Below, piece by piece: positions 20,875 through 29,477 of a DNA stretch of 36,954 nt. Made by a program: the position numbers and the translations under genes. The notes below the pieces were generated by a model, which made no database searches, was not told where the DNA came from, and was given only the letters and a program-made list of their open reading frames with translations. This stretch comes from an uncultured Lachnospiraceae bacterium (GTDB lineage Bacteria; Bacillota; Clostridia; Lachnospirales; Lachnospiraceae). Position 1 is the first letter of the stretch. Each line of letters starts with the position of its first letter. The stretch is from the NCBI GenBank assembly GCA_900317475.1, contig ONGY01000003.1, forward strand, positions 1-36,954. Reading direction: 5' to 3'.

Positions 20875-22083
20875 TCAGTTTTCTCTTGCATCGTCCAGCG
20901 CTCTGCGGACGATCTTATCCATGTCGAAATACTTGTACAGACCGAGACGACCGCCGAATGATACCGCCTTACGGCTTTCGGCGAGTGCTTTGTATTTCTC
21001 GTAGAGTGCATTGTTCTTCTCGTCGTTCACCGGGTAATACGGCTCCCCGCCGCGCTCGAACACAGCCGGATACTCGCGGGTGATGACGGTTCCCCTGATC
21101 GGTCCGCCGTTTTCATCTTTTCCGAATTCAAAGAATTTGTGCTCGATGATACGGGTGTACGGAACATCGCGGTCCGTGTAATTTACGACGGCATTTCCCT
21201 GGTAGTTGTCAACATCCGGGAGGACCTCGGTCTCGAACCGCAGCGAGCGATATTCAAGCGGGCCGCAGCAGTATCCGAAGAACTCGTCGATCATACCGGT
21301 GTAGATCAGTCTGTCAAAGGTATCCTCTCCGAGTGCATACGCCGGTCCCCCGATCTTCGGGCGATATTCCTCGCAGCCGCCGTATTCATCTTCCGAGAGG
21401 TCGCGCACATCTCTCCGGAAATCGACGCCGAGACGCACCGGAATTCCCGCAAGGAGTTTTGACACGAGCGCGGTATAACCGCCGACCGGGATGCCCTGAT
21501 AGCGGTCGTTAAAATAGTTGTTGTCATAGACAAAACGGAACGGGAGTCTCCTGATGATGAAGGCCGGAAGCTCTGTGCAGGGTCTGCCCCACTGCTTCTC
21601 GGTGTATCCCTTTACAAGCTTTTCGTAGATATCGCGGCCTGCAAGGAGAAGTGCCTGTTCCTCGAGGTTCTGCGGCTCATAGTCCCCGCGTCCGCCCGCA
21701 ATCTCTTCCCTTGCCTCGCTGCGCTGCTTTTCAATGACCGCCTTCGCCTCATCCGGCGTACGGATGCCCCACATGCGGCTGAACGTATTCATGTTGAAGG
21801 GGAGATTGTAGAGCTCGTCTTTGTATCTGGCAATCGGCGAATTGATGTAGTTGTTGAACTCTGCGAACTGATTCACATAATCCCAGACTTCCCTGTCGGA
21901 AGTGTGGAAAATATGAGCGCCGTAGCGGTGCACATCGATGCCGCCCACTTTCTCGGTGTAAATATTGCCAGCGATGTGTCTTCGGCGGTCGATCACAAGG
22001 ACCGATCTGCCCTGCTTTGCCTTTTCATGTGCGTAAACCGCGCCGTAAAGGCCGGCACCGACGACGAGATAATCGTAACGCAT
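20875..22083 (-). CDS. glf: UDP-galactopyranose mutase
   Basis: Flavoenzyme that interconverts UDP-galactopyranose and UDP-galactofuranose, the donor for galactofuranose in surface polysaccharides. The product is 402 residues from the ATG at 22083. Visible features are the FAD-binding VVGAGLYG (residues 7-14), RRHIAGNIYTE (substrate/flavin region), HRYGAHIFHTS, and the family blocks YNLPFNMNTFSRMWG, EKQWGRPCTELP, IPVGGYTALVSKLL and the C-terminal FGGRLGLYKYFDMDK. The frame is open upstream, but the start is fixed by a GGAGG in the end of the previous gene and by a TAATG stop/start overlap with it. That overlap implies translational coupling to the HTH gene. No glycosyltransferase is adjacent. 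Confidence 0.95.
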   Translation of the reverse strand: MRYDYLVVGAGLYGAVYAHEKAKQGRSVLVIDRRRHIAGNIYTEKVGGIDVHRYGAHIFHTSDREVWDYVNQFAEFNNYINSPIARYKDELYNLPFNMNTFSRMWGIRTPDEAKAVIEKQRSEAREEIAGGRGDYEPQNLEEQALLLAGRDIYEKLVKGYTEKQWGRPCTELPAFIIRRLPFRFVYDNNYFNDRYQGIPVGGYTALVSKLLAGIPVRLGVDFRRDVRDLSEDEYGGCEEYRPKIGGPAYALGEDTFDRLIYTGMIDEFFGYCCGPLEYRSLRFETEVLPDVDNYQGNAVVNYTDRDVPYTRIIEHKFFEFGKDENGGPIRGTVITREYPAVFERGGEPYYPVNDEKNNALYEKYKALAESRKAVSFGGRLGLYKYFDMDKIVRRALDDAREN

Positions 22084-22445
22084 TACAGACTTACCTCCGG
22101 AGTGGAATATCTGCGGATCTGTGAAAGATCGTCCATATATTCCATTGCCTTGCGGCGGCCTTCCGCATTGAGACGGTGATAAGAGCTCATGACCTGGCGG
22201 GTCGTGATCTGCTCCGACAGTCTGTCTTCTTCCTGCATCGGCCGGAAATTGACGGGGTTGAGGGAAAGCTTCGTGCAGATGGCAATGACCGTGGAATAGG
22301 CCATGCCGTCGATCCCGCGGTCGAGTGCCGTCACAAGCGTGCTGTACGGAATATTCATTTCCGCCGCAAAACGGCGGACACTCCGGTACTGCGAGAGAAT
22401 TGCTTCCTTCAATAACTGCGTTTTGGTTTTTTCTTCCATTTCCAA
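22083..22445 (-). CDS. HTH (Cro/CI-type) transcriptional regulator
   Basis: Predicted DNA-binding protein of about 120 residues. The N-terminal half (about residues 10-64) reads as a Cro/CI-like helix-turn-helix: SVRRFAAEMNIPYSTLVTAL is the likely HTH, followed by a helix ending CTKLSLNP. The C-terminal half is charged and has no recognised domain. A TTG at 22445 sits 6 nt from AAGGA; an ATG at 22439 is an alternative start two codons in. Its stop overlaps the glf start (TAATG), so it may control glf or surface-polysaccharide functions; that is inference. The upstream TACAAT box at about 22466-22471 lacks a good -35. Confidence 0.75.
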   Translation of the reverse strand: MEMEEKTKTQLLKEAILSQYRSVRRFAAEMNIPYSTLVTALDRGIDGMAYSTVIAICTKLSLNPVNFRPMQEEDRLSEQITTRQVMSSYHRLNAEGRRKAMEYMDDLSQIRRYSTPEVSL

Positions 22446-22545
22446 GCTTGTTCCTTGATCTGTAGATTTTTATTGTAACCGAGGGCATAGAAAGCAGAAG
22501 CCGTCTGCCCGGAGTCAGTCTTTCCTGAAATGACGCGCAGTGTCC

Positions 22546-24006
22546 TTACTTCAGCTTCGTCCAGGTGCTCCTTGAAAACAGCACCAGAATCGGGAAGATC
22601 TCCAGCCTTCCGAGAAGCATATCAAAAATCAGCACGATTTTTGACAGATCGTTATAAGCGAAGAAGTTCGACGCCGGTCCTACCTGATCAAGGCCCGGTC
22701 CGATATTGTTGAACGTGCACATCACCGCGGAGAAATTCGATTCAATCGAAAAACCGCCGTTTAATGATAATACAAGAAAGCTCATTATGACAATAAGAAC
22801 ATATGCGGAAAGATAGGCATTCGTATTGGCCATCACCGTTTCGCTCACCGACTTGCCGTTGATGCGGATGGTCTGCACCTTCTGCGGGTGCAGAATCTGA
22901 TGGATGTTCCTGCGCAGCCCCTTGATGAGAAGAAGTATTCTCGAGACCTTGATTCCGCCTCCCGTACTGCCTGCGCAGGCACCGATGAACATCAGCGTAA
23001 GAATAACGGCTTTGGAAAACGTGGGCCACTGGTTGAAATCCTTCGTCGCAAAGCCGGTTGTCGTGATGATGGAGGACACCGTGAAAACTGCATGGTGCCA
23101 GGCCTCCCTCATGGAAGTAAACTGATCCCGTATATTCAGGGTGATGGCGAACGCGCTGGCGAGAATGGCAATAACGTAGGTCCGCAGCTCCTCATCCTTC
23201 AGCACCGACTTCCAGTCCTTCCTGAGAAGGAGATAATAGCATGTGAAATTCACGCCGAAGAGCGCCATAAAGACGGTCACGACACTCTGCAGATACTCGG
23301 AGTATCCCGCCATGCTGTCTCTCTTCACGCCGAAGCCGCCGGTTCCGGCAGTTCCGAACGCGGTGCAGAGGGCATCGAAAAGCGGCATGTCGCCCGCAAG
23401 CAAGAACAGAACACAAAGAAAAGTAAGACCGCAGTAGATAAGATACAGAATGCTGGCCGTCTCCCGCATTTTCGGGACGATCTTGCCGACGCTCGGTCCC
23501 GGAGACTCCGCGCGCATCAGGTGCAGCGTAAAGCCCTCGTTCTTGCCGCCCATCGGGACGACTGCGAGCATGAAGACAAGGATGCCCATGCCTCCGATCC
23601 AGTGGGTAAAGCTTCTCCAGAAGAGAAGCCCTTTCGACATATCCTCTACATCAACAAGAATAGACGCGCCGGTCGTCGTGAAGCCCGAAACAGTCTCAAA
23701 CACGGCGTCGACGTATCTCGGAATCTCGCCGGAGATACAGAACGGAAGTGCTCCCAGGAGCGACATCGCGATCCAGCAGACGCCGACGCAAACAAGACCT
23801 TCCCGGGCCCGGAGGCTGTTTTTTGCGCCTTTCGACACAAGAAACAGAATGCCGGACACCGCGATCGTAATCAGTATGGAAATCAGTAATGCTCCCGCTG
23901 CTCTTATCTCCCCGTATCCGACGGAGATAAGCATGGAAGGCACCATCAGCACAGCCTCGATGGCAAGGACGTAGGAGTTGATGCGCCCCATGAGTTTAAA
24001 GTTCAT
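22546..24006 (-). CDS. trkH: Trk-type potassium uptake protein TrkH/KtrB
   Basis: Potassium-translocating membrane subunit of 486 residues. Four pore loops with selectivity-filter glycines are visible: GFTTTGAS (108-115), FGTAGTGGFG (217-226), SIITTTGFA (312-320) and TFNNIGPGLD (431-440). It has about ten hydrophobic segments, as expected. It starts 11 nt after the trkA stop, so the pair is one operon with the gating subunit first. Length is normal for TrkH. Confidence 0.94.
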   Translation of the reverse strand: MNFKLMGRINSYVLAIEAVLMVPSMLISVGYGEIRAAGALLISILITIAVSGILFLVSKGAKNSLRAREGLVCVGVCWIAMSLLGALPFCISGEIPRYVDAVFETVSGFTTTGASILVDVEDMSKGLLFWRSFTHWIGGMGILVFMLAVVPMGGKNEGFTLHLMRAESPGPSVGKIVPKMRETASILYLIYCGLTFLCVLFLLAGDMPLFDALCTAFGTAGTGGFGVKRDSMAGYSEYLQSVVTVFMALFGVNFTCYYLLLRKDWKSVLKDEELRTYVIAILASAFAITLNIRDQFTSMREAWHHAVFTVSSIITTTGFATKDFNQWPTFSKAVILTLMFIGACAGSTGGGIKVSRILLLIKGLRRNIHQILHPQKVQTIRINGKSVSETVMANTNAYLSAYVLIVIMSFLVLSLNGGFSIESNFSAVMCTFNNIGPGLDQVGPASNFFAYNDLSKIVLIFDMLLGRLEIFPILVLFSRSTWTKLK

Positions 24007-24017
24007 GCCGCTTAGCC

Positions 24018-25382
24018 TCAGTCATCAAAAATGTCATTCAATGAATACAGCACCGTATCGCCGCTGCAGATCACGACGACCGAATCGCCGACTTCAAAAC
24101 TGGAAAGTCCGTTCGGTATCTCGGAATGAGACCCCCGTGTAATTCCGCCGATCAGTGTGTTTTTCTTCGTAGGAATGTTGCGGAGTTCCTCACCCACGTG
24201 GCGTGTGTTTTCATCGACGATGAATTCGACCGCCTCGGCCTGCCCTTCCGCGATGGAATGAACTGTGAGCGCTGCGCCCTTCTGATTCCGCATCGCCCGC
24301 ACATAACGCACGATATTCGAGCAGCACAGTTCCTTGGGGCTTATGACACTCCCGATCGGAAGATCGCTGATGACAGCGCCGTAGTCGACACGGCTCACCT
24401 TGGTGATGATCTGAGAGACCTTTTTCTTATACCCGTACAGAGAGAGGATGATATTGAGTTCGTCGAGCCCAGTCAGCGTCACGAACGCATCCGTATCGGA
24501 AAGTCCTTCGCCCTCGAGAAATTCCGTGGAGCTTGCATCGCCCTGCACGACCGTTGCTCCGGGAATCGCATCCGCAAGCTCGAGACACCGCTGCGGATTC
24601 CTTTCGATGATCTCGACGCCGAGACCGTCCTTCACGAGCATCTGCGAAAGGTAATAGCTCAGCTTTCCGCCGCCGACGATCAGGACATGTTTTGTCTTCT
24701 TCTTGATAATGCCGATATTATGGAGAAGAGAGGTGAGATTCTCACGCGAGGCAGCGACGTAAATATCATCGCCTTCCTCCAGTACAAGACTTCCGTCCGG
24801 TCCGGCTATCACTTTGCCGTCCCGCATGACAGCCACCACGAGGACCTGCGTATTGACGATATTGCTAAGGTTCTGGAGCGAGACATCCTTCAGCTTGCTG
24901 TCCTCACTGATCTTGAGTTCAACGATGTCAATGCGGCCTCTCGCAAACGAATCATATTTCAGAAATCCGGGATATTTGAGCAGACGCTCGATCTCATGCG
25001 CCGCATGTTTCTCCGGGTTTACGACAAGAGAAAGCGCGAAATCCTCCCGCATGGAATAGGCCTGTTCGGCGTATTCAGGGTCGCGGATCCGCGCGATCGT
25101 GTGAATGGAAGGGTTCATCGCGTGTGCCGTCATGCAGGAAAGAAGATTCAGTTCATCCTCTCCCATGACCGCGATGAGAAGATCTGCCTCGTCGACGCCT
25201 GCCTGACGCAGCACCGGCATCGTTGCCGCATTGCCTTCAATCGTGATGACGTCATAATGCTCCATCGTCGCTTCCAGCACGGCTGGATTCCTGTCAATCA
25301 GTGTAATGTCATATCCTTCCGAAGACAGCTGCCGGGCGATTGTCGATCCCAGTTTGCCGTCCCCGGCGATCAGAATTTTCAT
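24018..25382 (-). CDS. trkA: Trk system potassium uptake protein TrkA
   Basis: Cytoplasmic nucleotide-binding regulator of TrkH, 454 residues, with the duplicated layout of TrkA. The first RCK-N domain has GDGKLGSTIA (7-16) and the acidic LIDRNP strand end (28-33). The first RCK-C domain is at about 150-220. The second RCK-N begins VLIVGGGKLSYYL (233-245) and ends in the second RCK-C domain (about 370-450). These Rossmann units bind NAD(H) or ATP/ADP. The ribosome binding site is AAGGGAG. No clear promoter is visible in the 113-nt gap upstream, which instead holds a GCGGC/GCCGC palindrome. Confidence 0.94.
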   Translation of the reverse strand: MKILIAGDGKLGSTIARQLSSEGYDITLIDRNPAVLEATMEHYDVITIEGNAATMPVLRQAGVDEADLLIAVMGEDELNLLSCMTAHAMNPSIHTIARIRDPEYAEQAYSMREDFALSLVVNPEKHAAHEIERLLKYPGFLKYDSFARGRIDIVELKISEDSKLKDVSLQNLSNIVNTQVLVVAVMRDGKVIAGPDGSLVLEEGDDIYVAASRENLTSLLHNIGIIKKKTKHVLIVGGGKLSYYLSQMLVKDGLGVEIIERNPQRCLELADAIPGATVVQGDASSTEFLEGEGLSDTDAFVTLTGLDELNIILSLYGYKKKVSQIITKVSRVDYGAVISDLPIGSVISPKELCCSNIVRYVRAMRNQKGAALTVHSIAEGQAEAVEFIVDENTRHVGEELRNIPTKKNTLIGGITRGSHSEIPNGLSSFEVGDSVVVICSGDTVLYSLNDIFDD

Positions 25383-25495
25383 GTAAGATACTCCCTTGCC
25401 ATCCTCTGAAATTCTCCGGCATTTTGTGACAGTCCGGGCGGCCGCAAAAACTCTGCCGCCGCTAAGTCACTCGTTTCCCGGGCACTGCGGATGAA

Positions 25496-26110
25496 TCACG
25501 TATTGTCATCTCCGAGGATATCGAGTTTTGACGCAAACTGATCCTCGTCATAGCTCAGCTCATCCTCGATATATTTCCGGAGGGCCGCAAGATATGAATT
25601 ATATTCCTCATTTTCGCCGGCGTCCACTTCATTATTGCTGTAAATGACAGATGCGCCTACTTCCTGATAGATGTTGTAAAGCAGGATGCTGATCGGCACA
25701 TACGGTCCGTCCCCGTTAGCGGAAAGGGAGAGCTGGGGCGCAGTCCCGTCGCGGTATGAGTCCATCTCCCGCTGCATGATTTCTGTGTCAGCATCAACCA
25801 GGACCTGCATCGTAAGCGGAATATCGGCATCCTGAAGCCTATAATCCGAGAGATTCTGCCGCTCGACAAAGCGGTGAATCTGGCTCTCTGAAAGCTTCAG
25901 GCCCAGGTTCTCACTGATGGCGAGTGTCTCGTCTTCATCGATCTGCCCGTCGCCGTTGGAAAGCGCAATCATGAAAAGAAGCACGTCTGTCTCGAACGAA
26001 ACCAGTGTGTCAAGCTTTCCGTTCGAGCGCCTCTTCAGTCCCAGTCCGGTTTCATCCAGCTTCCGGCAGAGTCTGCGCATAATTTCTATGTGTTTCTGAA
26101 GATCTGTCAT
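25496..26110 (-). CDS. hypothetical protein with a TerB-like segment
   Basis: Not confidently recognised. The product is 204 residues, soluble, with no signal peptide. The region 43-84 (VLLFMIALSNGDGQIDEDET onwards) has the pattern of the TerB/DjlA-type helical fold: a hydrophobic helix, then a GDGQIDEDE acidic turn, then two helices. That turn also looks like a degenerate EF-hand loop but lacks the first acidic ligand. The C-terminal half is acidic (many Asp/Glu, ending LDILGDDN). I chose the ATG at 26110; a GTG at 26164 would add 18 basic residues with no ribosome binding site. It lies alone between the ABC transporter and trkA. Confidence 0.5.
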   Translation of the reverse strand: MTDLQKHIEIMRRLCRKLDETGLGLKRRSNGKLDTLVSFETDVLLFMIALSNGDGQIDEDETLAISENLGLKLSESQIHRFVERQNLSDYRLQDADIPLTMQVLVDADTEIMQREMDSYRDGTAPQLSLSANGDGPYVPISILLYNIYQEVGASVIYSNNEVDAGENEEYNSYLAALRKYIEDELSYDEDQFASKLDILGDDNT

Positions 26111-26271
26111 TTCGGCCTTCTTTCTGCTGCCGCGCCGCTGCGGCCGCAAATATATCACTGTCACTGATCCTGCATCAGGACGTGCACTCCGGCAGAACGG
26201 GCTCTGCAGGAGAAGCGCACATACAACACATACAATCTGTACGCTTTCAATTACTTATAATTACAGTACAG

Positions 26272-26850
26272 TTACAGGCGGATAATCCGATCCGCCCGCA
26301 TAGCTGCGGTTTCCGATTCATCATGCGTGACAAGAATCACCGTTTTCCCGGACGAGCGCCGAAGGCAGCACTCCATGACTTTTTCTTTCGTCTCCGGGTC
26401 AAGCCCGCGGAACGGCTCGTCGAGAAGGAGCAGGTTCCCGTCCGCGGCGAGAGCCCTCGCGATCGCAACTCTTCTCTTCATCCCGCCGGAGAAATTCAAC
26501 ACCGGCTCCTTTTCCTGATCGCGTTCCGCAATTCCCATCTCCGTCAGCAGCTCTCTGCATTCGGCTGCCGTCAGCTGCGGCGCCGTGAGCAGAATGTTCC
26601 GCACGGCACTTGCGTGCAGAAGCAGTCTGTCCTCCTGAAATACCATGGAGATTTTCTTTCCTTCCAACCCCTGAACGGAGCCGCTGTCCGGCTTCTCCAG
26701 TCCGGTAAGGATCCGCAGCAGCGTCGTCTTGCCGGCCCCGGACGGCGCAAGAACCGCCGTCGTCTTCCCTTCCGGGATCACCGCGCTGAATCCGTCCAGG
26801 ACGAGCTTGCCGCCGTATGATTTTGAAATTCTGTCAATGACAATATCCAT
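26272..26850 (-). CDS. ABC transporter ATP-binding protein (SsuB/TauB-like)
   Basis: ATPase subunit of an importer, short at 192 residues. It is complete for the nucleotide-binding core: Walker A APSGAGKTT (35-43), Q-loop FQEDRLL (Q72), signature NFSGGMKRR (119-127), Walker B LLLLDEP (140-146), D-loop GLD and H-loop histidine 176 (VTHDESE). The tail after the H-loop is very short compared with the usual 240-residue family members. It lies 40 nt downstream of the permease gene. The substrate is not readable from the ATPase. Confidence 0.9.
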   Translation of the reverse strand: MDIVIDRISKSYGGKLVLDGFSAVIPEGKTTAVLAPSGAGKTTLLRILTGLEKPDSGSVQGLEGKKISMVFQEDRLLLHASAVRNILLTAPQLTAAECRELLTEMGIAERDQEKEPVLNFSGGMKRRVAIARALAADGNLLLLDEPFRGLDPETKEKVMECCLRRSSGKTVILVTHDESETAAMRADRIIRL

Positions 26851-26890
26851 GAAAGATATCTGATAATCGCGATTATCGCAAAGAATTCTT

Positions 26891-27649
26891 CTATTTCTGC
26901 ACCGCGCGGGCCACTCTGTCCACCAGGAACAGGCTGAGTTTTTCCGTTCCGAAGCTCAGGAGCACGATAACCAGCGTCCAGGCAAAAAGGTCCGCCGTCT
27001 CGATGTAGATTTTCGCCTGATAGAGATGAAGGCCGATGGAAAATGCCGGTACGCCGATGACTTCCGCAGCCGCCCCCGCCTTCCAGCAAAGTCCCGCCGC
27101 CACGCGCACACCTGCCCGGAAATACGGAAGCACCTCGGGCAGATAAATAAACCGGAATCTCCGCATCGCCGGGATCCGGAAAACGTCTGCCATTTCCTTC
27201 ATGCTCCGGTCGATTTCATCGATGCCGTCCAGTGTATTCGTATAAAGAATAGGGAGCCCCATCGTAAAGGAAATCAGCGTCGCCAGTTTTCGCGGTGAAA
27301 CAAGAATAATCGCGAGAATGACGAACGACACCACCGGGATCGACCGGATCGCCAGCATCAAAGGCGAAAGCAGCTCCCGCACGCGGATAAACGCCGCTGA
27401 CAGGCATGCAAGAACCGTTCCGATGAGAACAGCAAGCAGAAAGCCGCCCGTGATGCGAAGATACGAACGGCCCACCGTCTGCCAGAAATCCGCCGTGGGA
27501 AGGAGTCTTGCAAGATGAACGGCCACCTGGACCGGCGTGACGAAGAAAACGCGGTCCTCAATAAAAAAGCCCGACGCCTGCCAGACAGCCAGCCAGAAAA
27601 GCACCGCCCACAGCCTTGTTCGGTTTTTGGAGGCACCCTCTTTGTTCAT
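26891..27649 (-). CDS. ABC transporter permease (SsuC/TauC-like)
   Basis: Integral membrane subunit of about 252 residues. Six hydrophobic segments can be drawn (for example around 15-32, 70-90, 97-119, 126-141, 185-206 and 224-246). The cytoplasmic coupling motif KEMADVFRIPAMRRFRFIYLPEVLPYF (around 153-179) is the EAA loop that docks the ATPase. The start is unclear: ATG at 27649 or a TTG two codons upstream, both with poor ribosome binding sites. It is separated from the binding-protein gene by a terminator hairpin. Confidence 0.88.
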   Translation of the reverse strand: MNKEGASKNRTRLWAVLFWLAVWQASGFFIEDRVFFVTPVQVAVHLARLLPTADFWQTVGRSYLRITGGFLLAVLIGTVLACLSAAFIRVRELLSPLMLAIRSIPVVSFVILAIILVSPRKLATLISFTMGLPILYTNTLDGIDEIDRSMKEMADVFRIPAMRRFRFIYLPEVLPYFRAGVRVAAGLCWKAGAAAEVIGVPAFSIGLHLYQAKIYIETADLFAWTLVIVLLSFGTEKLSLFLVDRVARAVQK

Positions 27650-27690
27650 TTCCAATCAGTATATCACACAAGGATAGTCGGAATATAGAA

Positions 27691-27722
27691 TTGAAAAAGC
27701 ACCGGTTGCTGCACCGATGCTT
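27691..27722 (-). terminator. hairpin terminator between binding-protein and permease genes
   Basis: AAGCATCGGT/ACCGGTGCTT (one G-U pair), 6-nt loop, then TTTTTC on the minus strand. Partial termination here would give more binding protein than membrane subunits, a common arrangement in ABC operons. The adjacent segment at 27771-27792 (CGGA...TCCG around GGTTTTTACGG) is another short palindrome. Confidence 0.65.
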
Positions 27723-27792
27723 TCAATCTGCGTTTTCGCGGAATGCTGCTTTCCGTAATAGAAGCCGCCCCGGAGGTTTTTACGGTGTTCCG

Positions 27793-28962
27793 TCACTTCT
27801 CGTAATAGAAGTCGTCTCCCGGAAGCGTTCCGCCTACAGCCGAAGGATCCGCGTCATAGAGAACCTGAAGGAATCCGGACAGGCCGGCCTTCATCTCTTC
27901 TCCGTCGATGTACGTGATGTTGCAGTACGGAATCGCTTTTGCCGCAACCGCTTCAGCCACGATATCATACTTGCCTACAAGGGCTGCTGCATCCTCCACA
28001 TTGCTGTTCACATAGTTTACAGAATCAGCATAATGTTCCATGAATGCGGCAACTGCCTCCGGATGCTGCTCCGCAAAATCCTTGCGGACGATGGCAACGC
28101 CCATGATGAGGCTGGACGCAGTATCCGAATTCTCCTGGATCTTGTCCCACTCCTGTGTGAGATCGAGATCGACATGAATTGTATCTGACTTGGTCTGCGC
28201 GACGGTGACGAACGGCTGCGGCAGCATCGCCAGATCGGCGCTCCCCTTCATCAGCGTCTCAAGTGCCATCGAATGGTCATCAACCCAAGTGATGTCCACA
28301 TCACTGTCCGGATCAAGACCGTTGTTCTGCAGAATGTAATTGAGAGCATACTGCGGTGTGGAGCCCATGCCGGAAGCGACAAGGCTGCGGCCCTTGAGGT
28401 CCGCGACGGAATCCACCGGCGTCCCGTTGTCGACGATATAGAGGACACCGAGCGTATTCACCGCAAAAACTTCAACAGCCCCTTCCGTCTTGTTATAAAG
28501 AACAGAGGCAAGGTTGCCGGGAACCGTTGCGATATCCACATCCCCTTTTACGACCATCGGAGAAAGTTCATCCGGTGCATCGAGAATCTGGAAGGAATAA
28601 TTGTTGTCAGTGAGCTCGCCATTGTCGGCCTCGTCCATGAACTTGACAAGTCCCATCGCCGTGGGTCCCTTGAGGGCTGCAACTCTGATATCGACCGGCT
28701 CCGATGTGCCAGCCGCATCAGAGGATGCCGCTTCCGAAGAAGCATCCGACAGCGCGGAAGAATCTGCGGAAGCCGCTTCTGAAGCTGCGGTCTCGGAAGA
28801 GACGGCTTCTGACGAATCAGATGATGCAGCTTCGCTCGAAACTGCGGCGCTCTGTGCGGAGGACACGGAGGAAGCATTATCCTCTGCGGCCTCTCCACAG
28901 CCTGTGAGAGCTGCTGCCGACAGAACGGCCGCCAACACTATGGAAACTAATTTCTTTTTCAT
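27793..28962 (-). CDS. ABC transporter substrate-binding lipoprotein (NMT1/SsuA-like)
   Basis: Predicted lipoprotein of 389 residues. The signal peptide MKKKLVSIVLAAVLSAAALT leads to a lipobox LTGC with Cys22 as the lipidated residue. A Ser/Ala/Glu-rich linker runs from about 30 to 86. The periplasmic-binding domain (from about 90) has the NMT1/THI5/SsuA pattern: VAALKGPTAMGLVKFMD, VDIATVPGNLASVLYN, DLKGRSLVASGMGSTPQYAL and DLAMLPQPFVTVAQ. Such proteins bind sulfonates, thiamine precursors, nitrate or other small anions and heterocycles; the ligand here is unknown. The ribosome binding site is AAAGGG. It follows the TM1266-like gene by 74 nt, with a GCCGT-TTTT-ACGGC hairpin in the gap (28979-28992). 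Confidence 0.88.
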   Translation of the reverse strand: MKKKLVSIVLAAVLSAAALTGCGEAAEDNASSVSSAQSAAVSSEAASSDSSEAVSSETAASEAASADSSALSDASSEAASSDAAGTSEPVDIRVAALKGPTAMGLVKFMDEADNGELTDNNYSFQILDAPDELSPMVVKGDVDIATVPGNLASVLYNKTEGAVEVFAVNTLGVLYIVDNGTPVDSVADLKGRSLVASGMGSTPQYALNYILQNNGLDPDSDVDITWVDDHSMALETLMKGSADLAMLPQPFVTVAQTKSDTIHVDLDLTQEWDKIQENSDTASSLIMGVAIVRKDFAEQHPEAVAAFMEHYADSVNYVNSNVEDAAALVGKYDIVAEAVAAKAIPYCNITYIDGEEMKAGLSGFLQVLYDADPSAVGGTLPGDDFYYEK

Positions 28963-29036
28963 AAAACAATCCCTTTCCGCCGTAAAAACGGCATCGATAT
29001 CCGCAGGAGAGAAAAAGGGCGATACGCTTTTCGTCC

Positions 29037-29285
29037 TTATACTTTTGAATAGGCTGCCTTCACACTCACGCCGTCAAGCTTTCCGATTTTCCCGGTCATG
29101 GAGCTGATCACATCATTCGGCGCATCGATTCCGATGCTGATGAGACATACATTCCGGTCTCTGCACGGAATCCCCATGCGTCCGATGATATAGCTTCCGA
29201 ACTGATGAAGAATCTCATTCAGCTTCGAAACGCTCTCCATGTTCTCAACTACGATCGCGATTACAGCAAGCCTCTTCTCTTCCAT
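29037..29285 (-). CDS. TM1266-like small regulator (iron-only hydrogenase system type)
   Basis: An 82-residue protein with a ferredoxin-like/ACT-type pattern: strand RLAVIAIVVEN, helix SVSKLNEILHQFG, then YIIGRMGIPCRDRNVCLISIGIDAP and a second helix, ending GVSVKAAYSKV. This matches the small TM1266 family annotated as putative regulators of the [FeFe]-hydrogenase system, though no hydrogenase or maturase gene is in this window. ACT-like folds often bind small ligands. It is the first gene of the transcript that continues into the ABC importer, so it may sense the imported substrate or its product; that link is inference. Confidence 0.7.
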   Translation of the reverse strand: MEEKRLAVIAIVVENMESVSKLNEILHQFGSYIIGRMGIPCRDRNVCLISIGIDAPNDVISSMTGKIGKLDGVSVKAAYSKV

Positions 29286-29359
29286 CTCTGCACCCTATGC
29301 CGCGCACTGACTTCGGCACTCGCGGGAGCAATGCCCGAACGGCCTTTCTCCCTGACCGG

Positions 29360-29386
29360 GACATTGGCGCCTCTTTTGCCAATGTC
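29360..29386 (-). other. perfect hairpin before the TM1266-like gene
   Basis: A 9-bp perfect inverted repeat GACATTGGC/GCCAATGTC with a 9-nt loop, in the leader between the internal terminator and the gene start at 29285. No T-run follows, so it is not a terminator. It could be an operator or part of the leader fold. Confidence 0.5.
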
Positions 29387-29440
29387 GGTTGGTTTTCTTC
29401 CTGCAGTTCCACAATATACTTTCGGATCGAATTGCCCCGG

Positions 29441-29477
29441 CAAAAACAAAAAGCCCTGCCGGATGACCCGGCAGGGC
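29441..29477 (-). terminator. strong terminator inside the leader of the TM1266-ABC operon
   Basis: A perfect 10-bp stem GCCCTGCCGG/CCGGCAGGGC with a 5-nt loop is followed by TTTTTGTTTTTG on the minus strand. No minus-strand gene lies upstream of it in this window: the next features are a promoter at 29634-29663 and then plus-strand genes. It therefore most likely attenuates the leader of the gene at 29285. Confidence 0.85.

Noticed and set aside
22084..22488. Upstream extension of the glf frame
   Set aside because: It lies over the HTH gene in another frame and does not resemble the mutase N-terminus; the TAATG overlap fixes the start.
29454..29477. Bidirectional terminator for the tRNA-Val side
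   Set aside because: tRNA-Val is transcribed away from this hairpin and the plus strand has no T-run after it.
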